Made by a program: the position numbers and the translations under genes
Origin: Marisa cornuarietis
Lineage: Eukaryota; Mollusca; Gastropoda; Architaenioglossa; Ampullariidae
DNA: 64,000 bases
Assembly: GCA_004794655.1 (NCBI GenBank)
Contig: SMMW01000576.1
Location: 2,989,501-3,053,500, forward strand
Direction of reading: 5' to 3'
The notes under the pieces: generated by a model
The model's database searches: none
The model's input: only the letters and a program-made list of their open reading frames with translations
Told to the model about the DNA's origin: nothing
In this document: piece after piece, positions 1 to 13,000 of the stretch
Layout: every line of letters starts with the position of its first letter
Position numbering within the stretch: position 1 is the first letter of the stretch

Positions 1-475
1 ATCAGCCTGCCTCCAGCCAGAAAGAGCAGATGATTCTCACACAATCTGTGAATGCTGAGATATTTAAAATAAAAAAGAATGTATTCAAGCATGTATGAAG
101 AAGAAAGGGGGGAAGAAGTATATGGAAGAAGAAGCACCACCCAGTTTTGAAGATTTGAACATTTAAAACAAAATGTATCAACTCTTTGTTAAATGAAGTG
201 GTATCCTTGTTATCTGCATATTTGTATTGGAATAATGTACAGTGTGCATAAAGCATTTTTTGGCAGAACTCATTGCGAATTTGCTTTGTCATCATTTTCC
301 TTAGTTACGAGTGGCTCATTTTCAAGCTGTCCATAATTTTGTCACCCCGTGCTAATACTGTATAGAAGTGAGTATGGAAAAGGGAAAAGAGAAACTGACT
401 TAAACAATCTTGTTATGCAATATCTGATGTAGTCAACATAATTTTGTAGGATTTTCAGTCACTCTGCTGTCACAT
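1..475. other. DNAAF11 3' flank / 3' UTR side
   Basis: AT-rich sequence downstream of the DNAAF11 stop. No coding exon was recognised on either strand. I did not find a clear minus-strand AATAAA in this interval, so the poly(A) site may lie beyond the window edge or use a variant signal. Confidence 0.5.
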
Positions 476-1013
476 CTATATCAGTGGAGGCACATCAGGA
501 TTGTCAACAAAGTTTTCACTGTTGGGACGCTCTTTCTTTGTTCTGAATCTTGTTATGCCAAGAGGCTGTAGTGCAGATTTAGATCTCTCTGGCACAATGG
601 AGGTGATATCCACAATAGACTTAGCACTTTCATCAACTTCCAGCAGCTCACAGTTTCTGCAAATAAAACACCAAATCATTTGCACTCATTTTTCCCCAGA
701 AAATGAGTTTTTCTTAATATAAGTTATATAGAATAAGAAGAAACTAGTGGCAGATGGAAGTGGGGAGATAAAGAGGAAACAGGAAAGTAATCTAGACCAA
801 CCATATGTCATGTCATTAATTTTGTGATTACAGCTTAATTAATGAGAAAACAATTTACCGAAAGCCTCCCTAGTATTAGCAAGGTTAAAGCATTTGGTAA
901 GAATGAAATAATAGCACCATCATTACAAACCTTTCGTTCTTCAAGTTCTTTTGTGTGTTAGGTGGTAGATTTTTACCTTCTGGCTCATTTCTGGATTTCA
1001 GTTTCTGCTTTGC
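476..1013 (-). CDS. DNAAF11: DNAAF11 exons 16-17: C-terminal tail
   Basis: Exon 16 (931-1013) encodes a basic linker starting [15 protein letters not shown]; its acceptor is preceded by a TTCTAATTCTTCTGATGCAG tract. Exon 17 (476-656) encodes [18 protein letters not shown] through the conserved C-terminus NPDVPPLI and a TAG stop at 476-478. The human protein ends NPEVPPLI. The linker matches poorly between species, so an extra small exon between exons 15 and 16 cannot be ruled out, but phase is preserved without one. Confidence 0.92.
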
Positions 1014-4000
1014 CTGCATCAGAAGAATTAGAAAGGATGATCCCTTTGTTTGCAGGTTCAATCTTACAGAAGGCACCTTCGACACTTACATTAGCTCTTC
1101 TCAAGCTGCTTTGATATTTATCAGTATAACCAAAACAAAAATCCAAATATAGTGTCATTCTGACCCACTGTGGGATTTAGAACAAACAGAAATCTAGACT
1201 TACTAAAGAACATAAGATACCACCAAGGAACTATATATTATATATACATGTGCCCATTTCCTCTGGAACTGTCATATAATGCTTATACATATTATTGGTT
1301 AAATGCATAGATATATTAAAACTAATAGCAAATTTTATATTTGCTTGATTATGATTTTCTTAACAGAGTATTGGTATTATCCTACATCAATCTGATTTGA
1401 ACAATAACCACAAGCAAAAATGTGTTCATTGCCAAAGTCTTGAAAGTTGCATTTTCTGTACATCTTGACTCATTACAATATTGCTCCTTTTGTACAACTA
1501 AACTGTTTTATGTTAAACCTAGGATACCAATTGGTTGTGTGGTAGAACAGTAATATATTTTGCAAACAAATGACTCCATGTACATTTTGTAATTTTGTAA
1601 GAATTAGTAAAGATTTCCTTAATGGCTATTTCAGAAAGCCATGGATTAATGCATATATCTTCTAGTATTTTGGTGATGGTTCCAGATCCCAAAAATAAGT
1701 CAGAAAGGTGTTAAAGGCAGTGATATAGTCTAAGAGGTTCAAGTTCAGCTTTTATATGCAAACTAATAATCTAGATGTCACTGCTGTTTTTAATTTCCAG
1801 GAAGATGCACTTACTTTGTACATGTAAGACATGTTTTTTTCAAACTCTGAATTCTATTCAGTAGATATAAACTGTGCACTCTTTTCTTAATTTGGATACA
1901 TGCTAGTGTACTTATATGCACTTGCATTGTGTGTGTGTGTGTTTAAAAAGAAGATTTTGAAGATTGTAGTATCACAGACCCAGTATTGCTACAATCATGA
2001 TCTGATCACAAAAAGAAATTTAAATCTTTCTGTGCTGTTGCCACAGTTTAGAAGCCACTCCCTGTTCCTGTTGGACAAATACAAGAGACACTTGACATTT
2101 TATGTCAGTGGAGTGTGAGATAAATTTTACAAGTAAACACAAAACAGTACCTTTTGCATTGTTATAACAAGATGTCCTGTCGTTTGTGATCGTTGAGCAG
2201 TGCTTTTTTCTGAATTCACTTCCTCTGGGAGGTTTAGTTGAAATATCTGGAAACCAAGACAATTAGAAGAATCAATATTCTTACATCCCTTTATTAACAG
2301 TAGCCTAAAGAGTAAATGTGTGGAAACACAGAAATAGCTAAAGCTTTTGTGTTAAAAAATTGTAATGTCAACCAGGGCTAAAATCTTTTCAGTTTGCTTT
2401 TTTCTAGTTGATGCTGTCATCAATAAGTAAGTCTCAAGTGCTAAAACTGGGCATGAATAGACAAAATTAAAACCTGAAACATTCAAATCAATCCTATCAT
2501 TTATATGCTAAAAACATGTTGATCTATAATGTTGGTGACTGCTTATGCTTTGTTAAAAACATTGTGTTGTTCAGTCCATGTACAAACAATGGTTGCCCTT
2601 CATTGCAGTCCACTTATATGGACTTGGGTTTATAAATTTATTTTCCATGAAGTCCCATTGAAATTTAATCTGATATACCAAGCGTTATATACAGGCTTGA
2701 TCTAATTACAAGTACATAATATTTTGACCCAGAGAACATGCTTATAAAGAGCATACATTGGTCTTTCTTCGTTATTTAGAAGAAACCAACATGACAACAA
2801 TACCTGACACTTTGGTCAAATCCAATCCAATCCAATCAAACTTTATTGTCTGTACAAGCTAGTACAAGACAGAAATTTTTCTTTTGCTCACAATCACTAC
2901 ACACAAACATAAGTATATATATATATACAAATTATATACACAGACATACCAACATCATGTGTAGACATAGCATTCAACACACATGCACAACTACACCCTC
3001 TCACACATACACATGAACCTCCTGAGAAGGATGCCATTTAATATTAGATAGGCCTATGAGTACTTGTGCCTTTTATTTAGTATAGTGATGGCTGCTGGCA
3101 CGAAGAACCTCTGGCAGGTAGTTTTTTGCACACATGGCACATTGTAACACCTGCCCAAGAGCAACATCTGAAAGCTTGGATGGAGATATTATATGCCATC
3201 TTTCTGACTCCATGAAGATACAAGTCAGAAAGTACCAATAATTTTATTTGCCTGGTAGATGAGTCTGGTGAGCCTTGCCTTGTCTTTGACCGTACCAGGT
3301 GGTGATGTTAAATGCTCTCAACAAGGGACCTATAAACAGTTTCCAATCTGTGGAGTTTCCTCAAAAGTTGCAGTCTTTGCTGGGCCTATTCGTACACTTG
3401 GTGTGGATGATCACTAAAGGAAAGGCTATCACTGTACCAAGGTACTGAAATCTGGCAGCCCTCTGCACCTGCTGTGCTTTGATTTGAATTGGTGGGGAGA
3501 AAGGGGTAGTGCTATCTCTTCCATCATGTGCTCTCCCAAAGGCCCTCTCCTCCGTTTTTTCAACGTTCAGCTCCAGAAAACTGTGGTTAAACCAGTCCAG
3601 TTCCCCGACGCAGGCCAGGCACTGTAACAAGGACTACTAATCTTTGAGGCAGGCCACAAGAGCCATGTTATCTGCATACTTTACTAGTTTGAGAATAGTG
3701 TTGTTAATGGTGATTTCTTTTGTGTAACAGAATAGGATGGGGGAAAGCACACACCCCGTGTTGAGGATCTGCTCGTCTGACAAAATCATTCCATTCATTG
3801 AGAAATCTATCCTTTCAGACGAGCCACACCCTACAGTACCTGTCGGTGGAACTCTGAGACCCACCCTTTGTGGTTGGTCCTTCAGAAATGATCTTATCCA
3901 CACAAGACTGCTGCTTAATAAGGGGATGCTTGTGGGCCAATCAGTAAATAGTCCATAATGGAAAAGCTGATGGCAAAAATCAAATTTATCAAGAAATGGT

Positions 4001-7000
4001 GAATAATATCTTTACATTAGCAAGCAATGTAACCTGTTCCCTTAGACTGAATGCAAAATGTTAATGTGACAGTATAGACAAAAAGTCAAATCTGCAAGTT
4101 CACATAAGAGAACAAAAGAAAAAAATGAGACTTGAAGTTGCAATTTCAAAGTTTAAATGGACCTTGTGTTCAGTGGTGCACATTTTTGGACTGCTCACTC
4201 AGCTGCAGAGTTGCATTAACTGTTATTTGAACTTGCAACTTAGAAAACTGGTTTTGTGTTCCTTAAAAAAAAGTAAATCTGACTGACTCATTACTCATAA
4301 TGTGTCTTGAACTCAACAATCCAGATGAAGAAATGTATGTATGCTTAGAAGCCAACAATGGAAGGCACAAGATCTTACAACTAAAAAGTACATCAGCCTA
4401 CTAAGAATTAAGCATAAATCTGATGGTGACATACTGTCAAACTTCTGAAACTTTGGCACGTTTGGCAGCACTTTGTCCAACATTTAACCATAATAGTGTC
4501 TAATCTAGTAAGTTTTCATGAATCTGTAAAATAAGGTGCTCACTTGCAACAAATTAAATATTCTCTCAGTGCACAAACTTTGGCAGACTTCCTCTAAAAC
4601 TATGAATAGGATGAAGGAACATCTGAGGTAATTCTAGGCTGCGGCCTTGCGGGATTCCCGCAAAATTTCGCTGAACGGCGCACAGTCAGCACGACCATGC
4701 GCCCACAAAAATACCGTCACATATGAAAAGTGTCTAAACATTAGCTCATAGCCCAATGAGATGGACACAAAGACCAATTGATTTGCAAATTTAGGATGCT
4801 ATGATCACACTAATGATGATGAAAGAAAATTTATCGATATAAAAGAAAAAGATATCTATGTGATTAATCTTCAATTTCTTGTGGTTAATAAAATTTCTTG
4901 TGATTAATAAAGTATTTTGTTGTTTACCAAATATTAATTGGAAAAAGCAGTGAAAATGTGTTTGTTTCGAGGGACCCCTTGTTTCATTTGAAGGGCCCCT
5001 TTTTTCCATCGAGAGGGCCCCAGGGCCCCTCTTTGATATCCTAGAATTACCTCTGAACATCCTTTTCACAAAAGCACTTTCAACAAACATGCAGAACTTC
5101 GAATGAACATAAAAAAGAAATTTTTAATATTCCAGTCTTTATAATATCTGCTCATCTTTTTCCATTCACAACTTCTTGTTACCTTTCCTTTCAGAACAAT
5201 CCTCACATAAGTAGGCTGGACATCACAGTCCAGTAGTGAAGTATCCATATATCTGCACAAAAGAGATAATATCTATAATAGAGTGAGCAGGTCTAGGAAC
5301 ATCACTGAAACTATGAAAGAGGTGAACAGGTTTAGAAAGTACAATGTGTCAAAGATCATGTTCCTTATTCAAGTTTATCAAGATCAAATAGGCTATAGAA
5401 AGAGAGGGCAACCATTATACAACAAACTGCATGCAAGTGCAGAGGGGAAAAAACATTTCTTTTATACACCACATACCTGAATATTGCCAGATCTAGGATG
5501 TAGTTATTACTGTCCTCTGTGAGAGTAAAACCAACTCTGTCAACAGACAATAACTGCTGGTTAGACTTATTAAATTTGCTGTATTAACTTTCTTTAACAG
5601 AAAGAAAAAATATATGTTAATATAACAGCTACAATTGCTAGATAAAAGGTTTAATGAAAAAAATAGCATAATTTGATTAAGTATATGGTAACTAGAGAAG
5701 GCTAGCATGAGGTTGGGGGAGGCAAGGAACCCCAAATCAGAGCTTGTAAACAATTAAGCAGTACACCTCCAAGCAAACAAGGACAAATGATGGTAACAAA
5801 GACATCATGTCAGCATTATGTAGGTGGCATGAATGACGCTACTCATAAAATCTTACTTGGACTCATTTATATTGAGTGGCCTCCCATCTTCAGCAAATAG
5901 CCTTCTTGGTTTCTTTTCTTCTCTATCATCTCTGAAAAAAAGAGCTATGGCCTAGAAACCTTTTTACCTCCCTACTGTACATGCTGTGGTAAGCAGATTG
6001 AAGAAGAGGGACAAGCACAACAGATCGTGTAGCAGAGTTAGGGCTGTGATGATGGTTTGAATGCTGGTGTACATCAACACTGTAGTTTGATGCCCTTGAG
6101 CATCAAACCAATGAAGTGCAGTAAAAGTTAAGAGTACAGCAATGCTGAGTTGTACGGGGAAGGGGTGGTGGTGGTGGTCTGATTGTGTTAGAAGATGATC
6201 ACAACATTAACTATATTTTTAACCTAACCCTAACCCTGTTTCTATTCATTCAAATTATCTTGCAAACAAGTTAATTTCCACAAGGAAACTAGAAGATATG
6301 TTAAAAAAAACAGCAGGATGTGCAGTATCCCTAAAAGAACATAACCACTTTTGATTATAATTCTTTGCCTTGTGATGAAATTTGTCTTCTTTTACAGTGA
6401 TGAAAATAGGCTAAATACAATAGGGCTAATTGTTGAATTTTGCTCAATTACAATGATAACTATGACATTTTAGGAGATGACTCTTTAATGTCATACTTTT
6501 TCTCTTCTTTTTCTTTCAGTTCTTTCAGGTGGTTGTGCATGTCAATCCTGCTTTCTGGAGTGTAGGGAACCTTCTCTTGCCAAAAGCTGCAATAATATAC
6601 ATTTACACAACTTATATAACATTTCTTTCATGAGCCTAATGAGCTGAACCTATTGTATTTTAAAAATAGAAAATAATATTAATAATAAGCCCACAAGTCC
6701 AAGCACACATGCCATGCCAAACCCCATATGATATGAACAGTTTAGATTTATTCCAAATGCCTATGTGTATGCATCTGATTATTATTAATTTTAGTCACAT
6801 TTTTAGAAAGTAGGAATTTTTTAACTTATTCAATACAGATGTATTGACACAATTGCACTATATAGCTAAGAAGACGTTTCAGATTAGCGGGTGCACACTG
6901 TATAGGAAGAGTTAAACATTTCTGGTGCTAAATTAGCAGTTTTTCAGAACCATGAGAATTGCAGAGCTTTAACACCTAAATAATCCAAAATGTCGCTCAT

Positions 7001-10000
7001 TCTATCTGTTTGGTGTTTGCTGCTAGCAAATAATGTGATTGGTGTACTAGCATGACGTCGCTGATCGTAGATGCGAATTGCGTATTTTGCTAGCAGATAA
7101 ATAATTAACGGATGGGTTTTGGAGGCTGAAATTTACAGGTTAGGATTATATTGTCTATATCTACCAATATCTACAAAAAATGCAAACCATTCAGGTTGGT
7201 TTTAAGCATTAGCACTAAAAAAGTATGTGGTATTATGTTCCTACTGTCATCAAATATTATCTCTTTGGTTTTGGTCTCTGGACTAACATTAAACATTATA
7301 TTTACTTCTAAAGTAGCAAGTTGTATAACAGAAAATATGTAGGTTTTTGAAGCATGATTATATAATATTCACTTAAGGGCATGTGAATGTCAAATGTCAT
7401 AATATGCAAACAGGTAAAATATATAACCTATAAATACACTTACTCTTGCACTTTCTCTTCATATTCTTTGTTGTAATCCTTTTTATCCCTGTGAAATACA
7501 TAAGTCCATTAGTTTTGTTTCTCTCTCTCTCACACACACACACTGTACAGTGGCATGGGAAGATGCTATGCTTTAGGGGTGGGGGGGGGGAACTTCATGC
7601 TGACAGATTTGTAAAAAGAGTGACAAGCTAATTGAAGCGTGGGTCAGGCAACTTCCGATTACACAGGGATATTTGTTTTCTGGCAGTTACTGAAACCTGG
7701 CTACATGAAAATGACTGATCTTGAAATTACCAGCTTCTGCCACCCATTTAGATCAGATAGCTCTGCCACAATTACCAGTAAGGCATGTGGTGGAGGCATC
7801 TGTTTCTATGTCAACAAAAAGTACAATAATATGCTGATTCTTCAAGAAAGAATCTATACTAGCGAACTTGAACTGCTCACAATTTCTCTATGCCCATTTT
7901 ACCATCTGTTGTTGTTGTGCTTCCATATAGAGCTGGGTCTGGAATTTCCCTTGTAGATTAATATAGTTGTATTGTTTTGAACATTCTTGCCTCCTCAGCA
8001 TCTTTTTTGAGGGGATAGCTGCCCCTTTGCCTCTGGGGTTCCTATGTTTGGACACGCTCACACATGTGCACACACACACACACACACACACTGCAAACCT
8101 TTCATTGATGTCTGTATACCATCGGCCATCAAAACCAGGTTGGGACTTGTTTTCTTGGCCAGTCCCTTTTTCCTGTGCTGCTTTTTTTTCCTTTTCTCTC
8201 TTTTTTTCCTCAGCTTCTTGTTTCTGTTTTGCCTGCAGTGTTAATGAATTTTTACAGGTAAGTTCTTTTTGATGTCTCACCACGATCTATCTGACACAAA
8301 CGTTGGATGTGGGGCAGGGGTGCAACATAATGAGAGTATATAATAGTATATAAGAATATAAGAGGTAACTTTGGGAGAAATCCATTCCAAGCAGGAAGAA
8401 TGAAGAGAACTTGGGGGACAAGACTGTACTCGAAGTCTTACAAAGTGTGCTAATGCTATGACTGATTCTATATCTCAAGTAACATTTTGAAGAATAATCC
8501 TATCTATAATTGGAATCCCAAAAAAGACTTCATCTGTCTAGTGTATCAAGTCAAAAAGTATAAAGTTCCTGAATATTACCAGTATTGATGATTTGTATAC
8601 TGGACCCCTTAAGTGTACATACACAATAAAATCTGACAGAATAAAGTAGAGAGAAGCAAAACAAAGGAAGTGACTCCACTGAAACCTGACTTGATGAGAT
8701 TGACTGACTGAGACACAGTTAAAGGAATACTGGAAAATATCTGAATACCTTTGCCGCCATTGAGTGTCTCCTTGTGAAGACAAGAAACACAGCATAGTGA
8801 CAAAGAAGGCAGAAAAGACACCAACAATATCTTCCATTACAACGTTCCCATTTAATTTACAACACTGTACATAATACACAAAACATTTATTTTAAAACAT
8901 TAGTCATGATGGTAGGTATTCCATAACTTGTATTTAATATCTTGCTTTTCTGGACCAGGAAAAGTAAATTACCTACCCTTTTCTTTTTGTACTCTTCTTG
9001 TTGCTGGATAATATGTGCTCGTACTGGTCCAAAATTCTACATGGCAAACAAAGTAAACAGCAAATGCTAAAGTCCAAAAAGCTTTTGTGAAAATGCATGT
9101 GTGTGTGTGTGAGTGAGCAGACAAACCTGTATGACAAGCCACATACTCAGACCTGCATACACAGAGAAGCTTTGAATTTTTTCTCATTTGTTTTTAAAAC
9201 TGCCTTTTGGTTCCAACTGTTTTCATTTAGCTATGGCCATACATGAACATAATTTATAATCTGTTCTGGAGAAAAAGAAGACTTACCTGAACTGCTTTAA
9301 TTCTCTCTGACTTTTCAATATCTCTTCCATCGAGAGTCTGCAGAAAACATAAATCGAATATTACAGTAATAAATATAATACAATGTGGTTATAGTGACAG
9401 TTGTTCCCTCAGATAGTCTTAGAATGTATGACTATGCAGTTGCAATAACATACATGTAAATCACAGAAGGCAAGTATTAGCAGAGGATCACTTTTTCATG
9501 CTCTGTCATAAAAGCAAACCGAAATGTTAAAATATTGTAAAGTGTTCTTTTCAAACTAGTGTGAGACAGGAAAGTGGGATGTACAAAACTACAATGGTGC
9601 TTTATGCAAAGCCCAGCCCAGCCCAGCAAACAAAGATTTTACAGATAAATTAAGTGTGTTGAAGATAAAGGGGATGATGTGAAAAAGAAACCCCAGAATG
9701 ATATTTTGTATGCATATTCTTAGTTACATACTTTAAGCTGTGGCAAAGCAGCAATGACATATTCTCTGTAGCCTTCATATTCAGAACAAGGATTTCCAGT
9801 AAGAAATCTAGAATGGAACAGAATACAAAAATTCACTTTACTCATGAAATTTAGATCAAACTTTAAACTGCGATCATAACAGTTATAAAACAACTGAACT
9901 GATCTAGGAAACACCAACAATGTTGATGTTAATATGGCCGGCTTTGAATATGATCTGGGTTCCCTCTTGAATTTTTATCCAAGTTCTTCCACTCACTATT

Positions 10001-13000
10001 AATAAAATTAATCACATCAAAAATTAGTTGCAGTTTAAAGACAGCATGTTAACAATTTTGTAGTTTTTCTGAGCTATGGAATTAAAAGATAAGGTATGAA
10101 AAAATATAGCTGGTAAATTTAATCATAAACAGAAGAATTATATAAACAAGCAAACAATACTTACAGTTCTTCCAAATTATAGTTTTCTTTCAAGCCCTCA
10201 AGTGATGTTAGCTCACCAACAAAATTGACCGTCAAATCCAATTTCTTTAGTGACTCACAACCTGATTGATAGGGTAATATTAGTTTTTAGCTTAAATCTT
10301 TTTTTAGATCTATTTTCTACAAATAACTTATTAATTTTACTTACACTCCCTTCCCTCATTTATACATTGGGCAATGCATACGAAAACAATCATTAAACAA
10401 TCATTGCATACAGGAATACATCAGTTTCATTTTATCTGGAATTATTATATAGACATCATAAATTATAACATGGCGAGAGATTCCACAGAATACACTATAC
10501 ATGCTGGCATTTTCAAAAATACAGATTTCCAATAATACACTAGGATTATACAAAAAAGTATCTTTTTCCACTATCCCTTTCCTCATGTTTATCTTCCCTT
10601 TTTCTTGCTTTTTTCCTTTTTTTTCTTTCCCTTTTTTCAATGTGTAAAGAGAAGCTGTTTATATGGTAGCCACTTCTGCAAGAAAAGGTCTGGTTTACAA
10701 TTTGCTGTATAGTTGTATTTTCCTGTGCGGTATCATTTTCCTACTTCCATTACAAATAAGTTCATATTTAGCTGAGTCTTGAAACATCTGTTTCTGTAAA
10801 TATATAATATTTTGCCATAATCAAAATAAGGCTGAATATCTTATGTAAAATAAATTCATTTTGGATTACAAATAAAATTAAATCAATGTTTTTACAGTGA
10901 GAACATTTTTCTTTTAACTTTGTAAATAGATGTTACAGAAGTTTTTAACAATGGTACAATCAAAGAACAGGTGCTATACAGATATCTCAAATTCATTTCA
11001 GAAGTGACAAACCTTTCTTTTATATTTGACAATTGAAATGATTCTACTATAGAAATCTGCAAAATTTACTATATCACCATACAGTTGCTGGAATACTTCA
11101 AATTTTATAGGTATTCCATAGTTGTCAAATAGATCCCCAATTTTTGTAATATTATAATCTAACTACTTTTCTACTATACCTTTAGCATATCACTTTTAGA
11201 TCAGGTATTAATAATGGTTCATGCAGAAATTCTTTATTGCAAAAGGCAGTAAAAAAGATGAATGCATCTTTCCAAAATACGTTTGTTTCAGCAACATTTT
11301 CCAGAAGGTATCCTTCAAACTGCTGAAAAGTTCAAATCTATGGATGAATAGAATTCAAAGGGCAATGCCTTGTACAAATATTCCTCATCCATGCAAGCTT
11401 AATTAAGTGCCTTATGAAAAGCGCGGACATCCATTACCTTTAATTCCCCCTTCTGAATATTTTCTGAAAACAGTGATTTTCTTAATTTTGTGAGATTTTC
11501 TTTCTTCCAAATAAACTCAAAGGCTGACCGACTAATTATGTTAAAAAATATCCTTACCGCAACATGGAAGTGTAATAAATAGAAAAGTAAATAAGAAAAA
11601 TATAAGATATTTAAATAAAAAATTTCTTCCCACTGGAGTGAGAGCTCTTGCTTTCTATTCTTTTATGATCTTGTACTTTTTTGTGAAAACTTTTTTCATA
11701 GTTAATATTTATCATGGCATCGAGGTCTAAAGAAAAATCTAATAGCAAGAACTGTAGATGTCTCAGGATTCTATTGGATTTTTAAGTGAGTCATATAGCA
11801 TTTCAAACAGCCTCGACTGGTGTCAATCCATACTGCAGTAGTTTTATCAAAGTTAATATTTATACCTGACACTTAAGCTTATTTTGCTAATTCAAAACAG
11901 TTGCTTTGAAAAATTATTTAGAGCCATCAAGGAATGAAATATCATCAGCAAACTGAGACAACTATTCCTTTGATATTCATCTTATTTTTTAGTAATATAG
12001 CAAGAATTTCTGCACATATAAGAAAGATGTAAGGTGAAAGAGGATCTCCCTGCCTATAACTCGTTCTATGTGAAATTTTCAGGTGACACTACCATTCAGG
12101 ATAAGGCAAGATTCTGTATCTTTATAAGACACATTTACTCAATGTAGAAGATCTGGTCCAAAATTAAACAGTCTAAGTGTTTTTTGAATGAATAAGTGTG
12201 CAATAGAGTCAAAGGCTTTCTCAAAGTACACTCATAGTGACAGTCCTTGTTTCTTCATGATTTTAGTATGGTATAGTATATAATATAAAATATTATCTGT
12301 TGTAGATCTTCCTTGCATAAGCCCCCTCTGATCCTCATGAATGACAGATAGCACGACCCACTTTGTTCTCTGAGCTATACATACCGAGGCAATTTTATAT
12401 GATATATTTAATAAAGAAGTAGGGCGCCAGTTTTTTTGACATGTTTTGGTATGTCTCCTTTAGGAATTAGTGTTATATAATTGTTTGTCTCTGTATGACA
12501 TAAACTATCCATTTTAAATCATTCATTTAATGATCTTATTAGAACTGTTCCTAAATTTTTCGAAAAGAATGTGTAGAATTCTTCCGAATGGATACCTGCG
12601 CATTACAAATGGACATCATCATCATCATCATCATCAATTCTACTGGGAAACCATCATTTCCTGAGCTGTTATCATTTTTCTCTAAGAGCTCCGCTGACTT
12701 TTTTTCTGCATTAAACCATCAAATTTGTTTCGTTCATTTTCCCTTAGCATTGAGAATTTGCTATTCCCAATATGGTTTGGTTCAAAGTCTAATAATTCAG
12801 ATTCCCTACTCCTATATAACTCTCTGTAATATTTTTCGCATTCTTCTATAATCACAAAAGATTTCCTTATTTTCTTTTTCTATTGTTTTCATTCATTTAC
12901 TTATAAAATATATTTTGTCTGCATTACAGAAAGATTTAGAATCTTTTTCTCCTTCAAAAGCCCATTTTGCATTTGATCTTATCCTTGACCCTTCAACTCT

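Noticed and set aside
6221..6238. AACCTAACCCTAACCC as interstitial telomere repeat
   Set aside because: Only about two and a half imperfect units; too short to support a telomeric origin.
7888..8283. Minus-strand 131-codon ORF as a separate gene
   Set aside because: Its central part is DNAAF11 exon 9; the rest is intron read-through on both sides, including the CA repeat.
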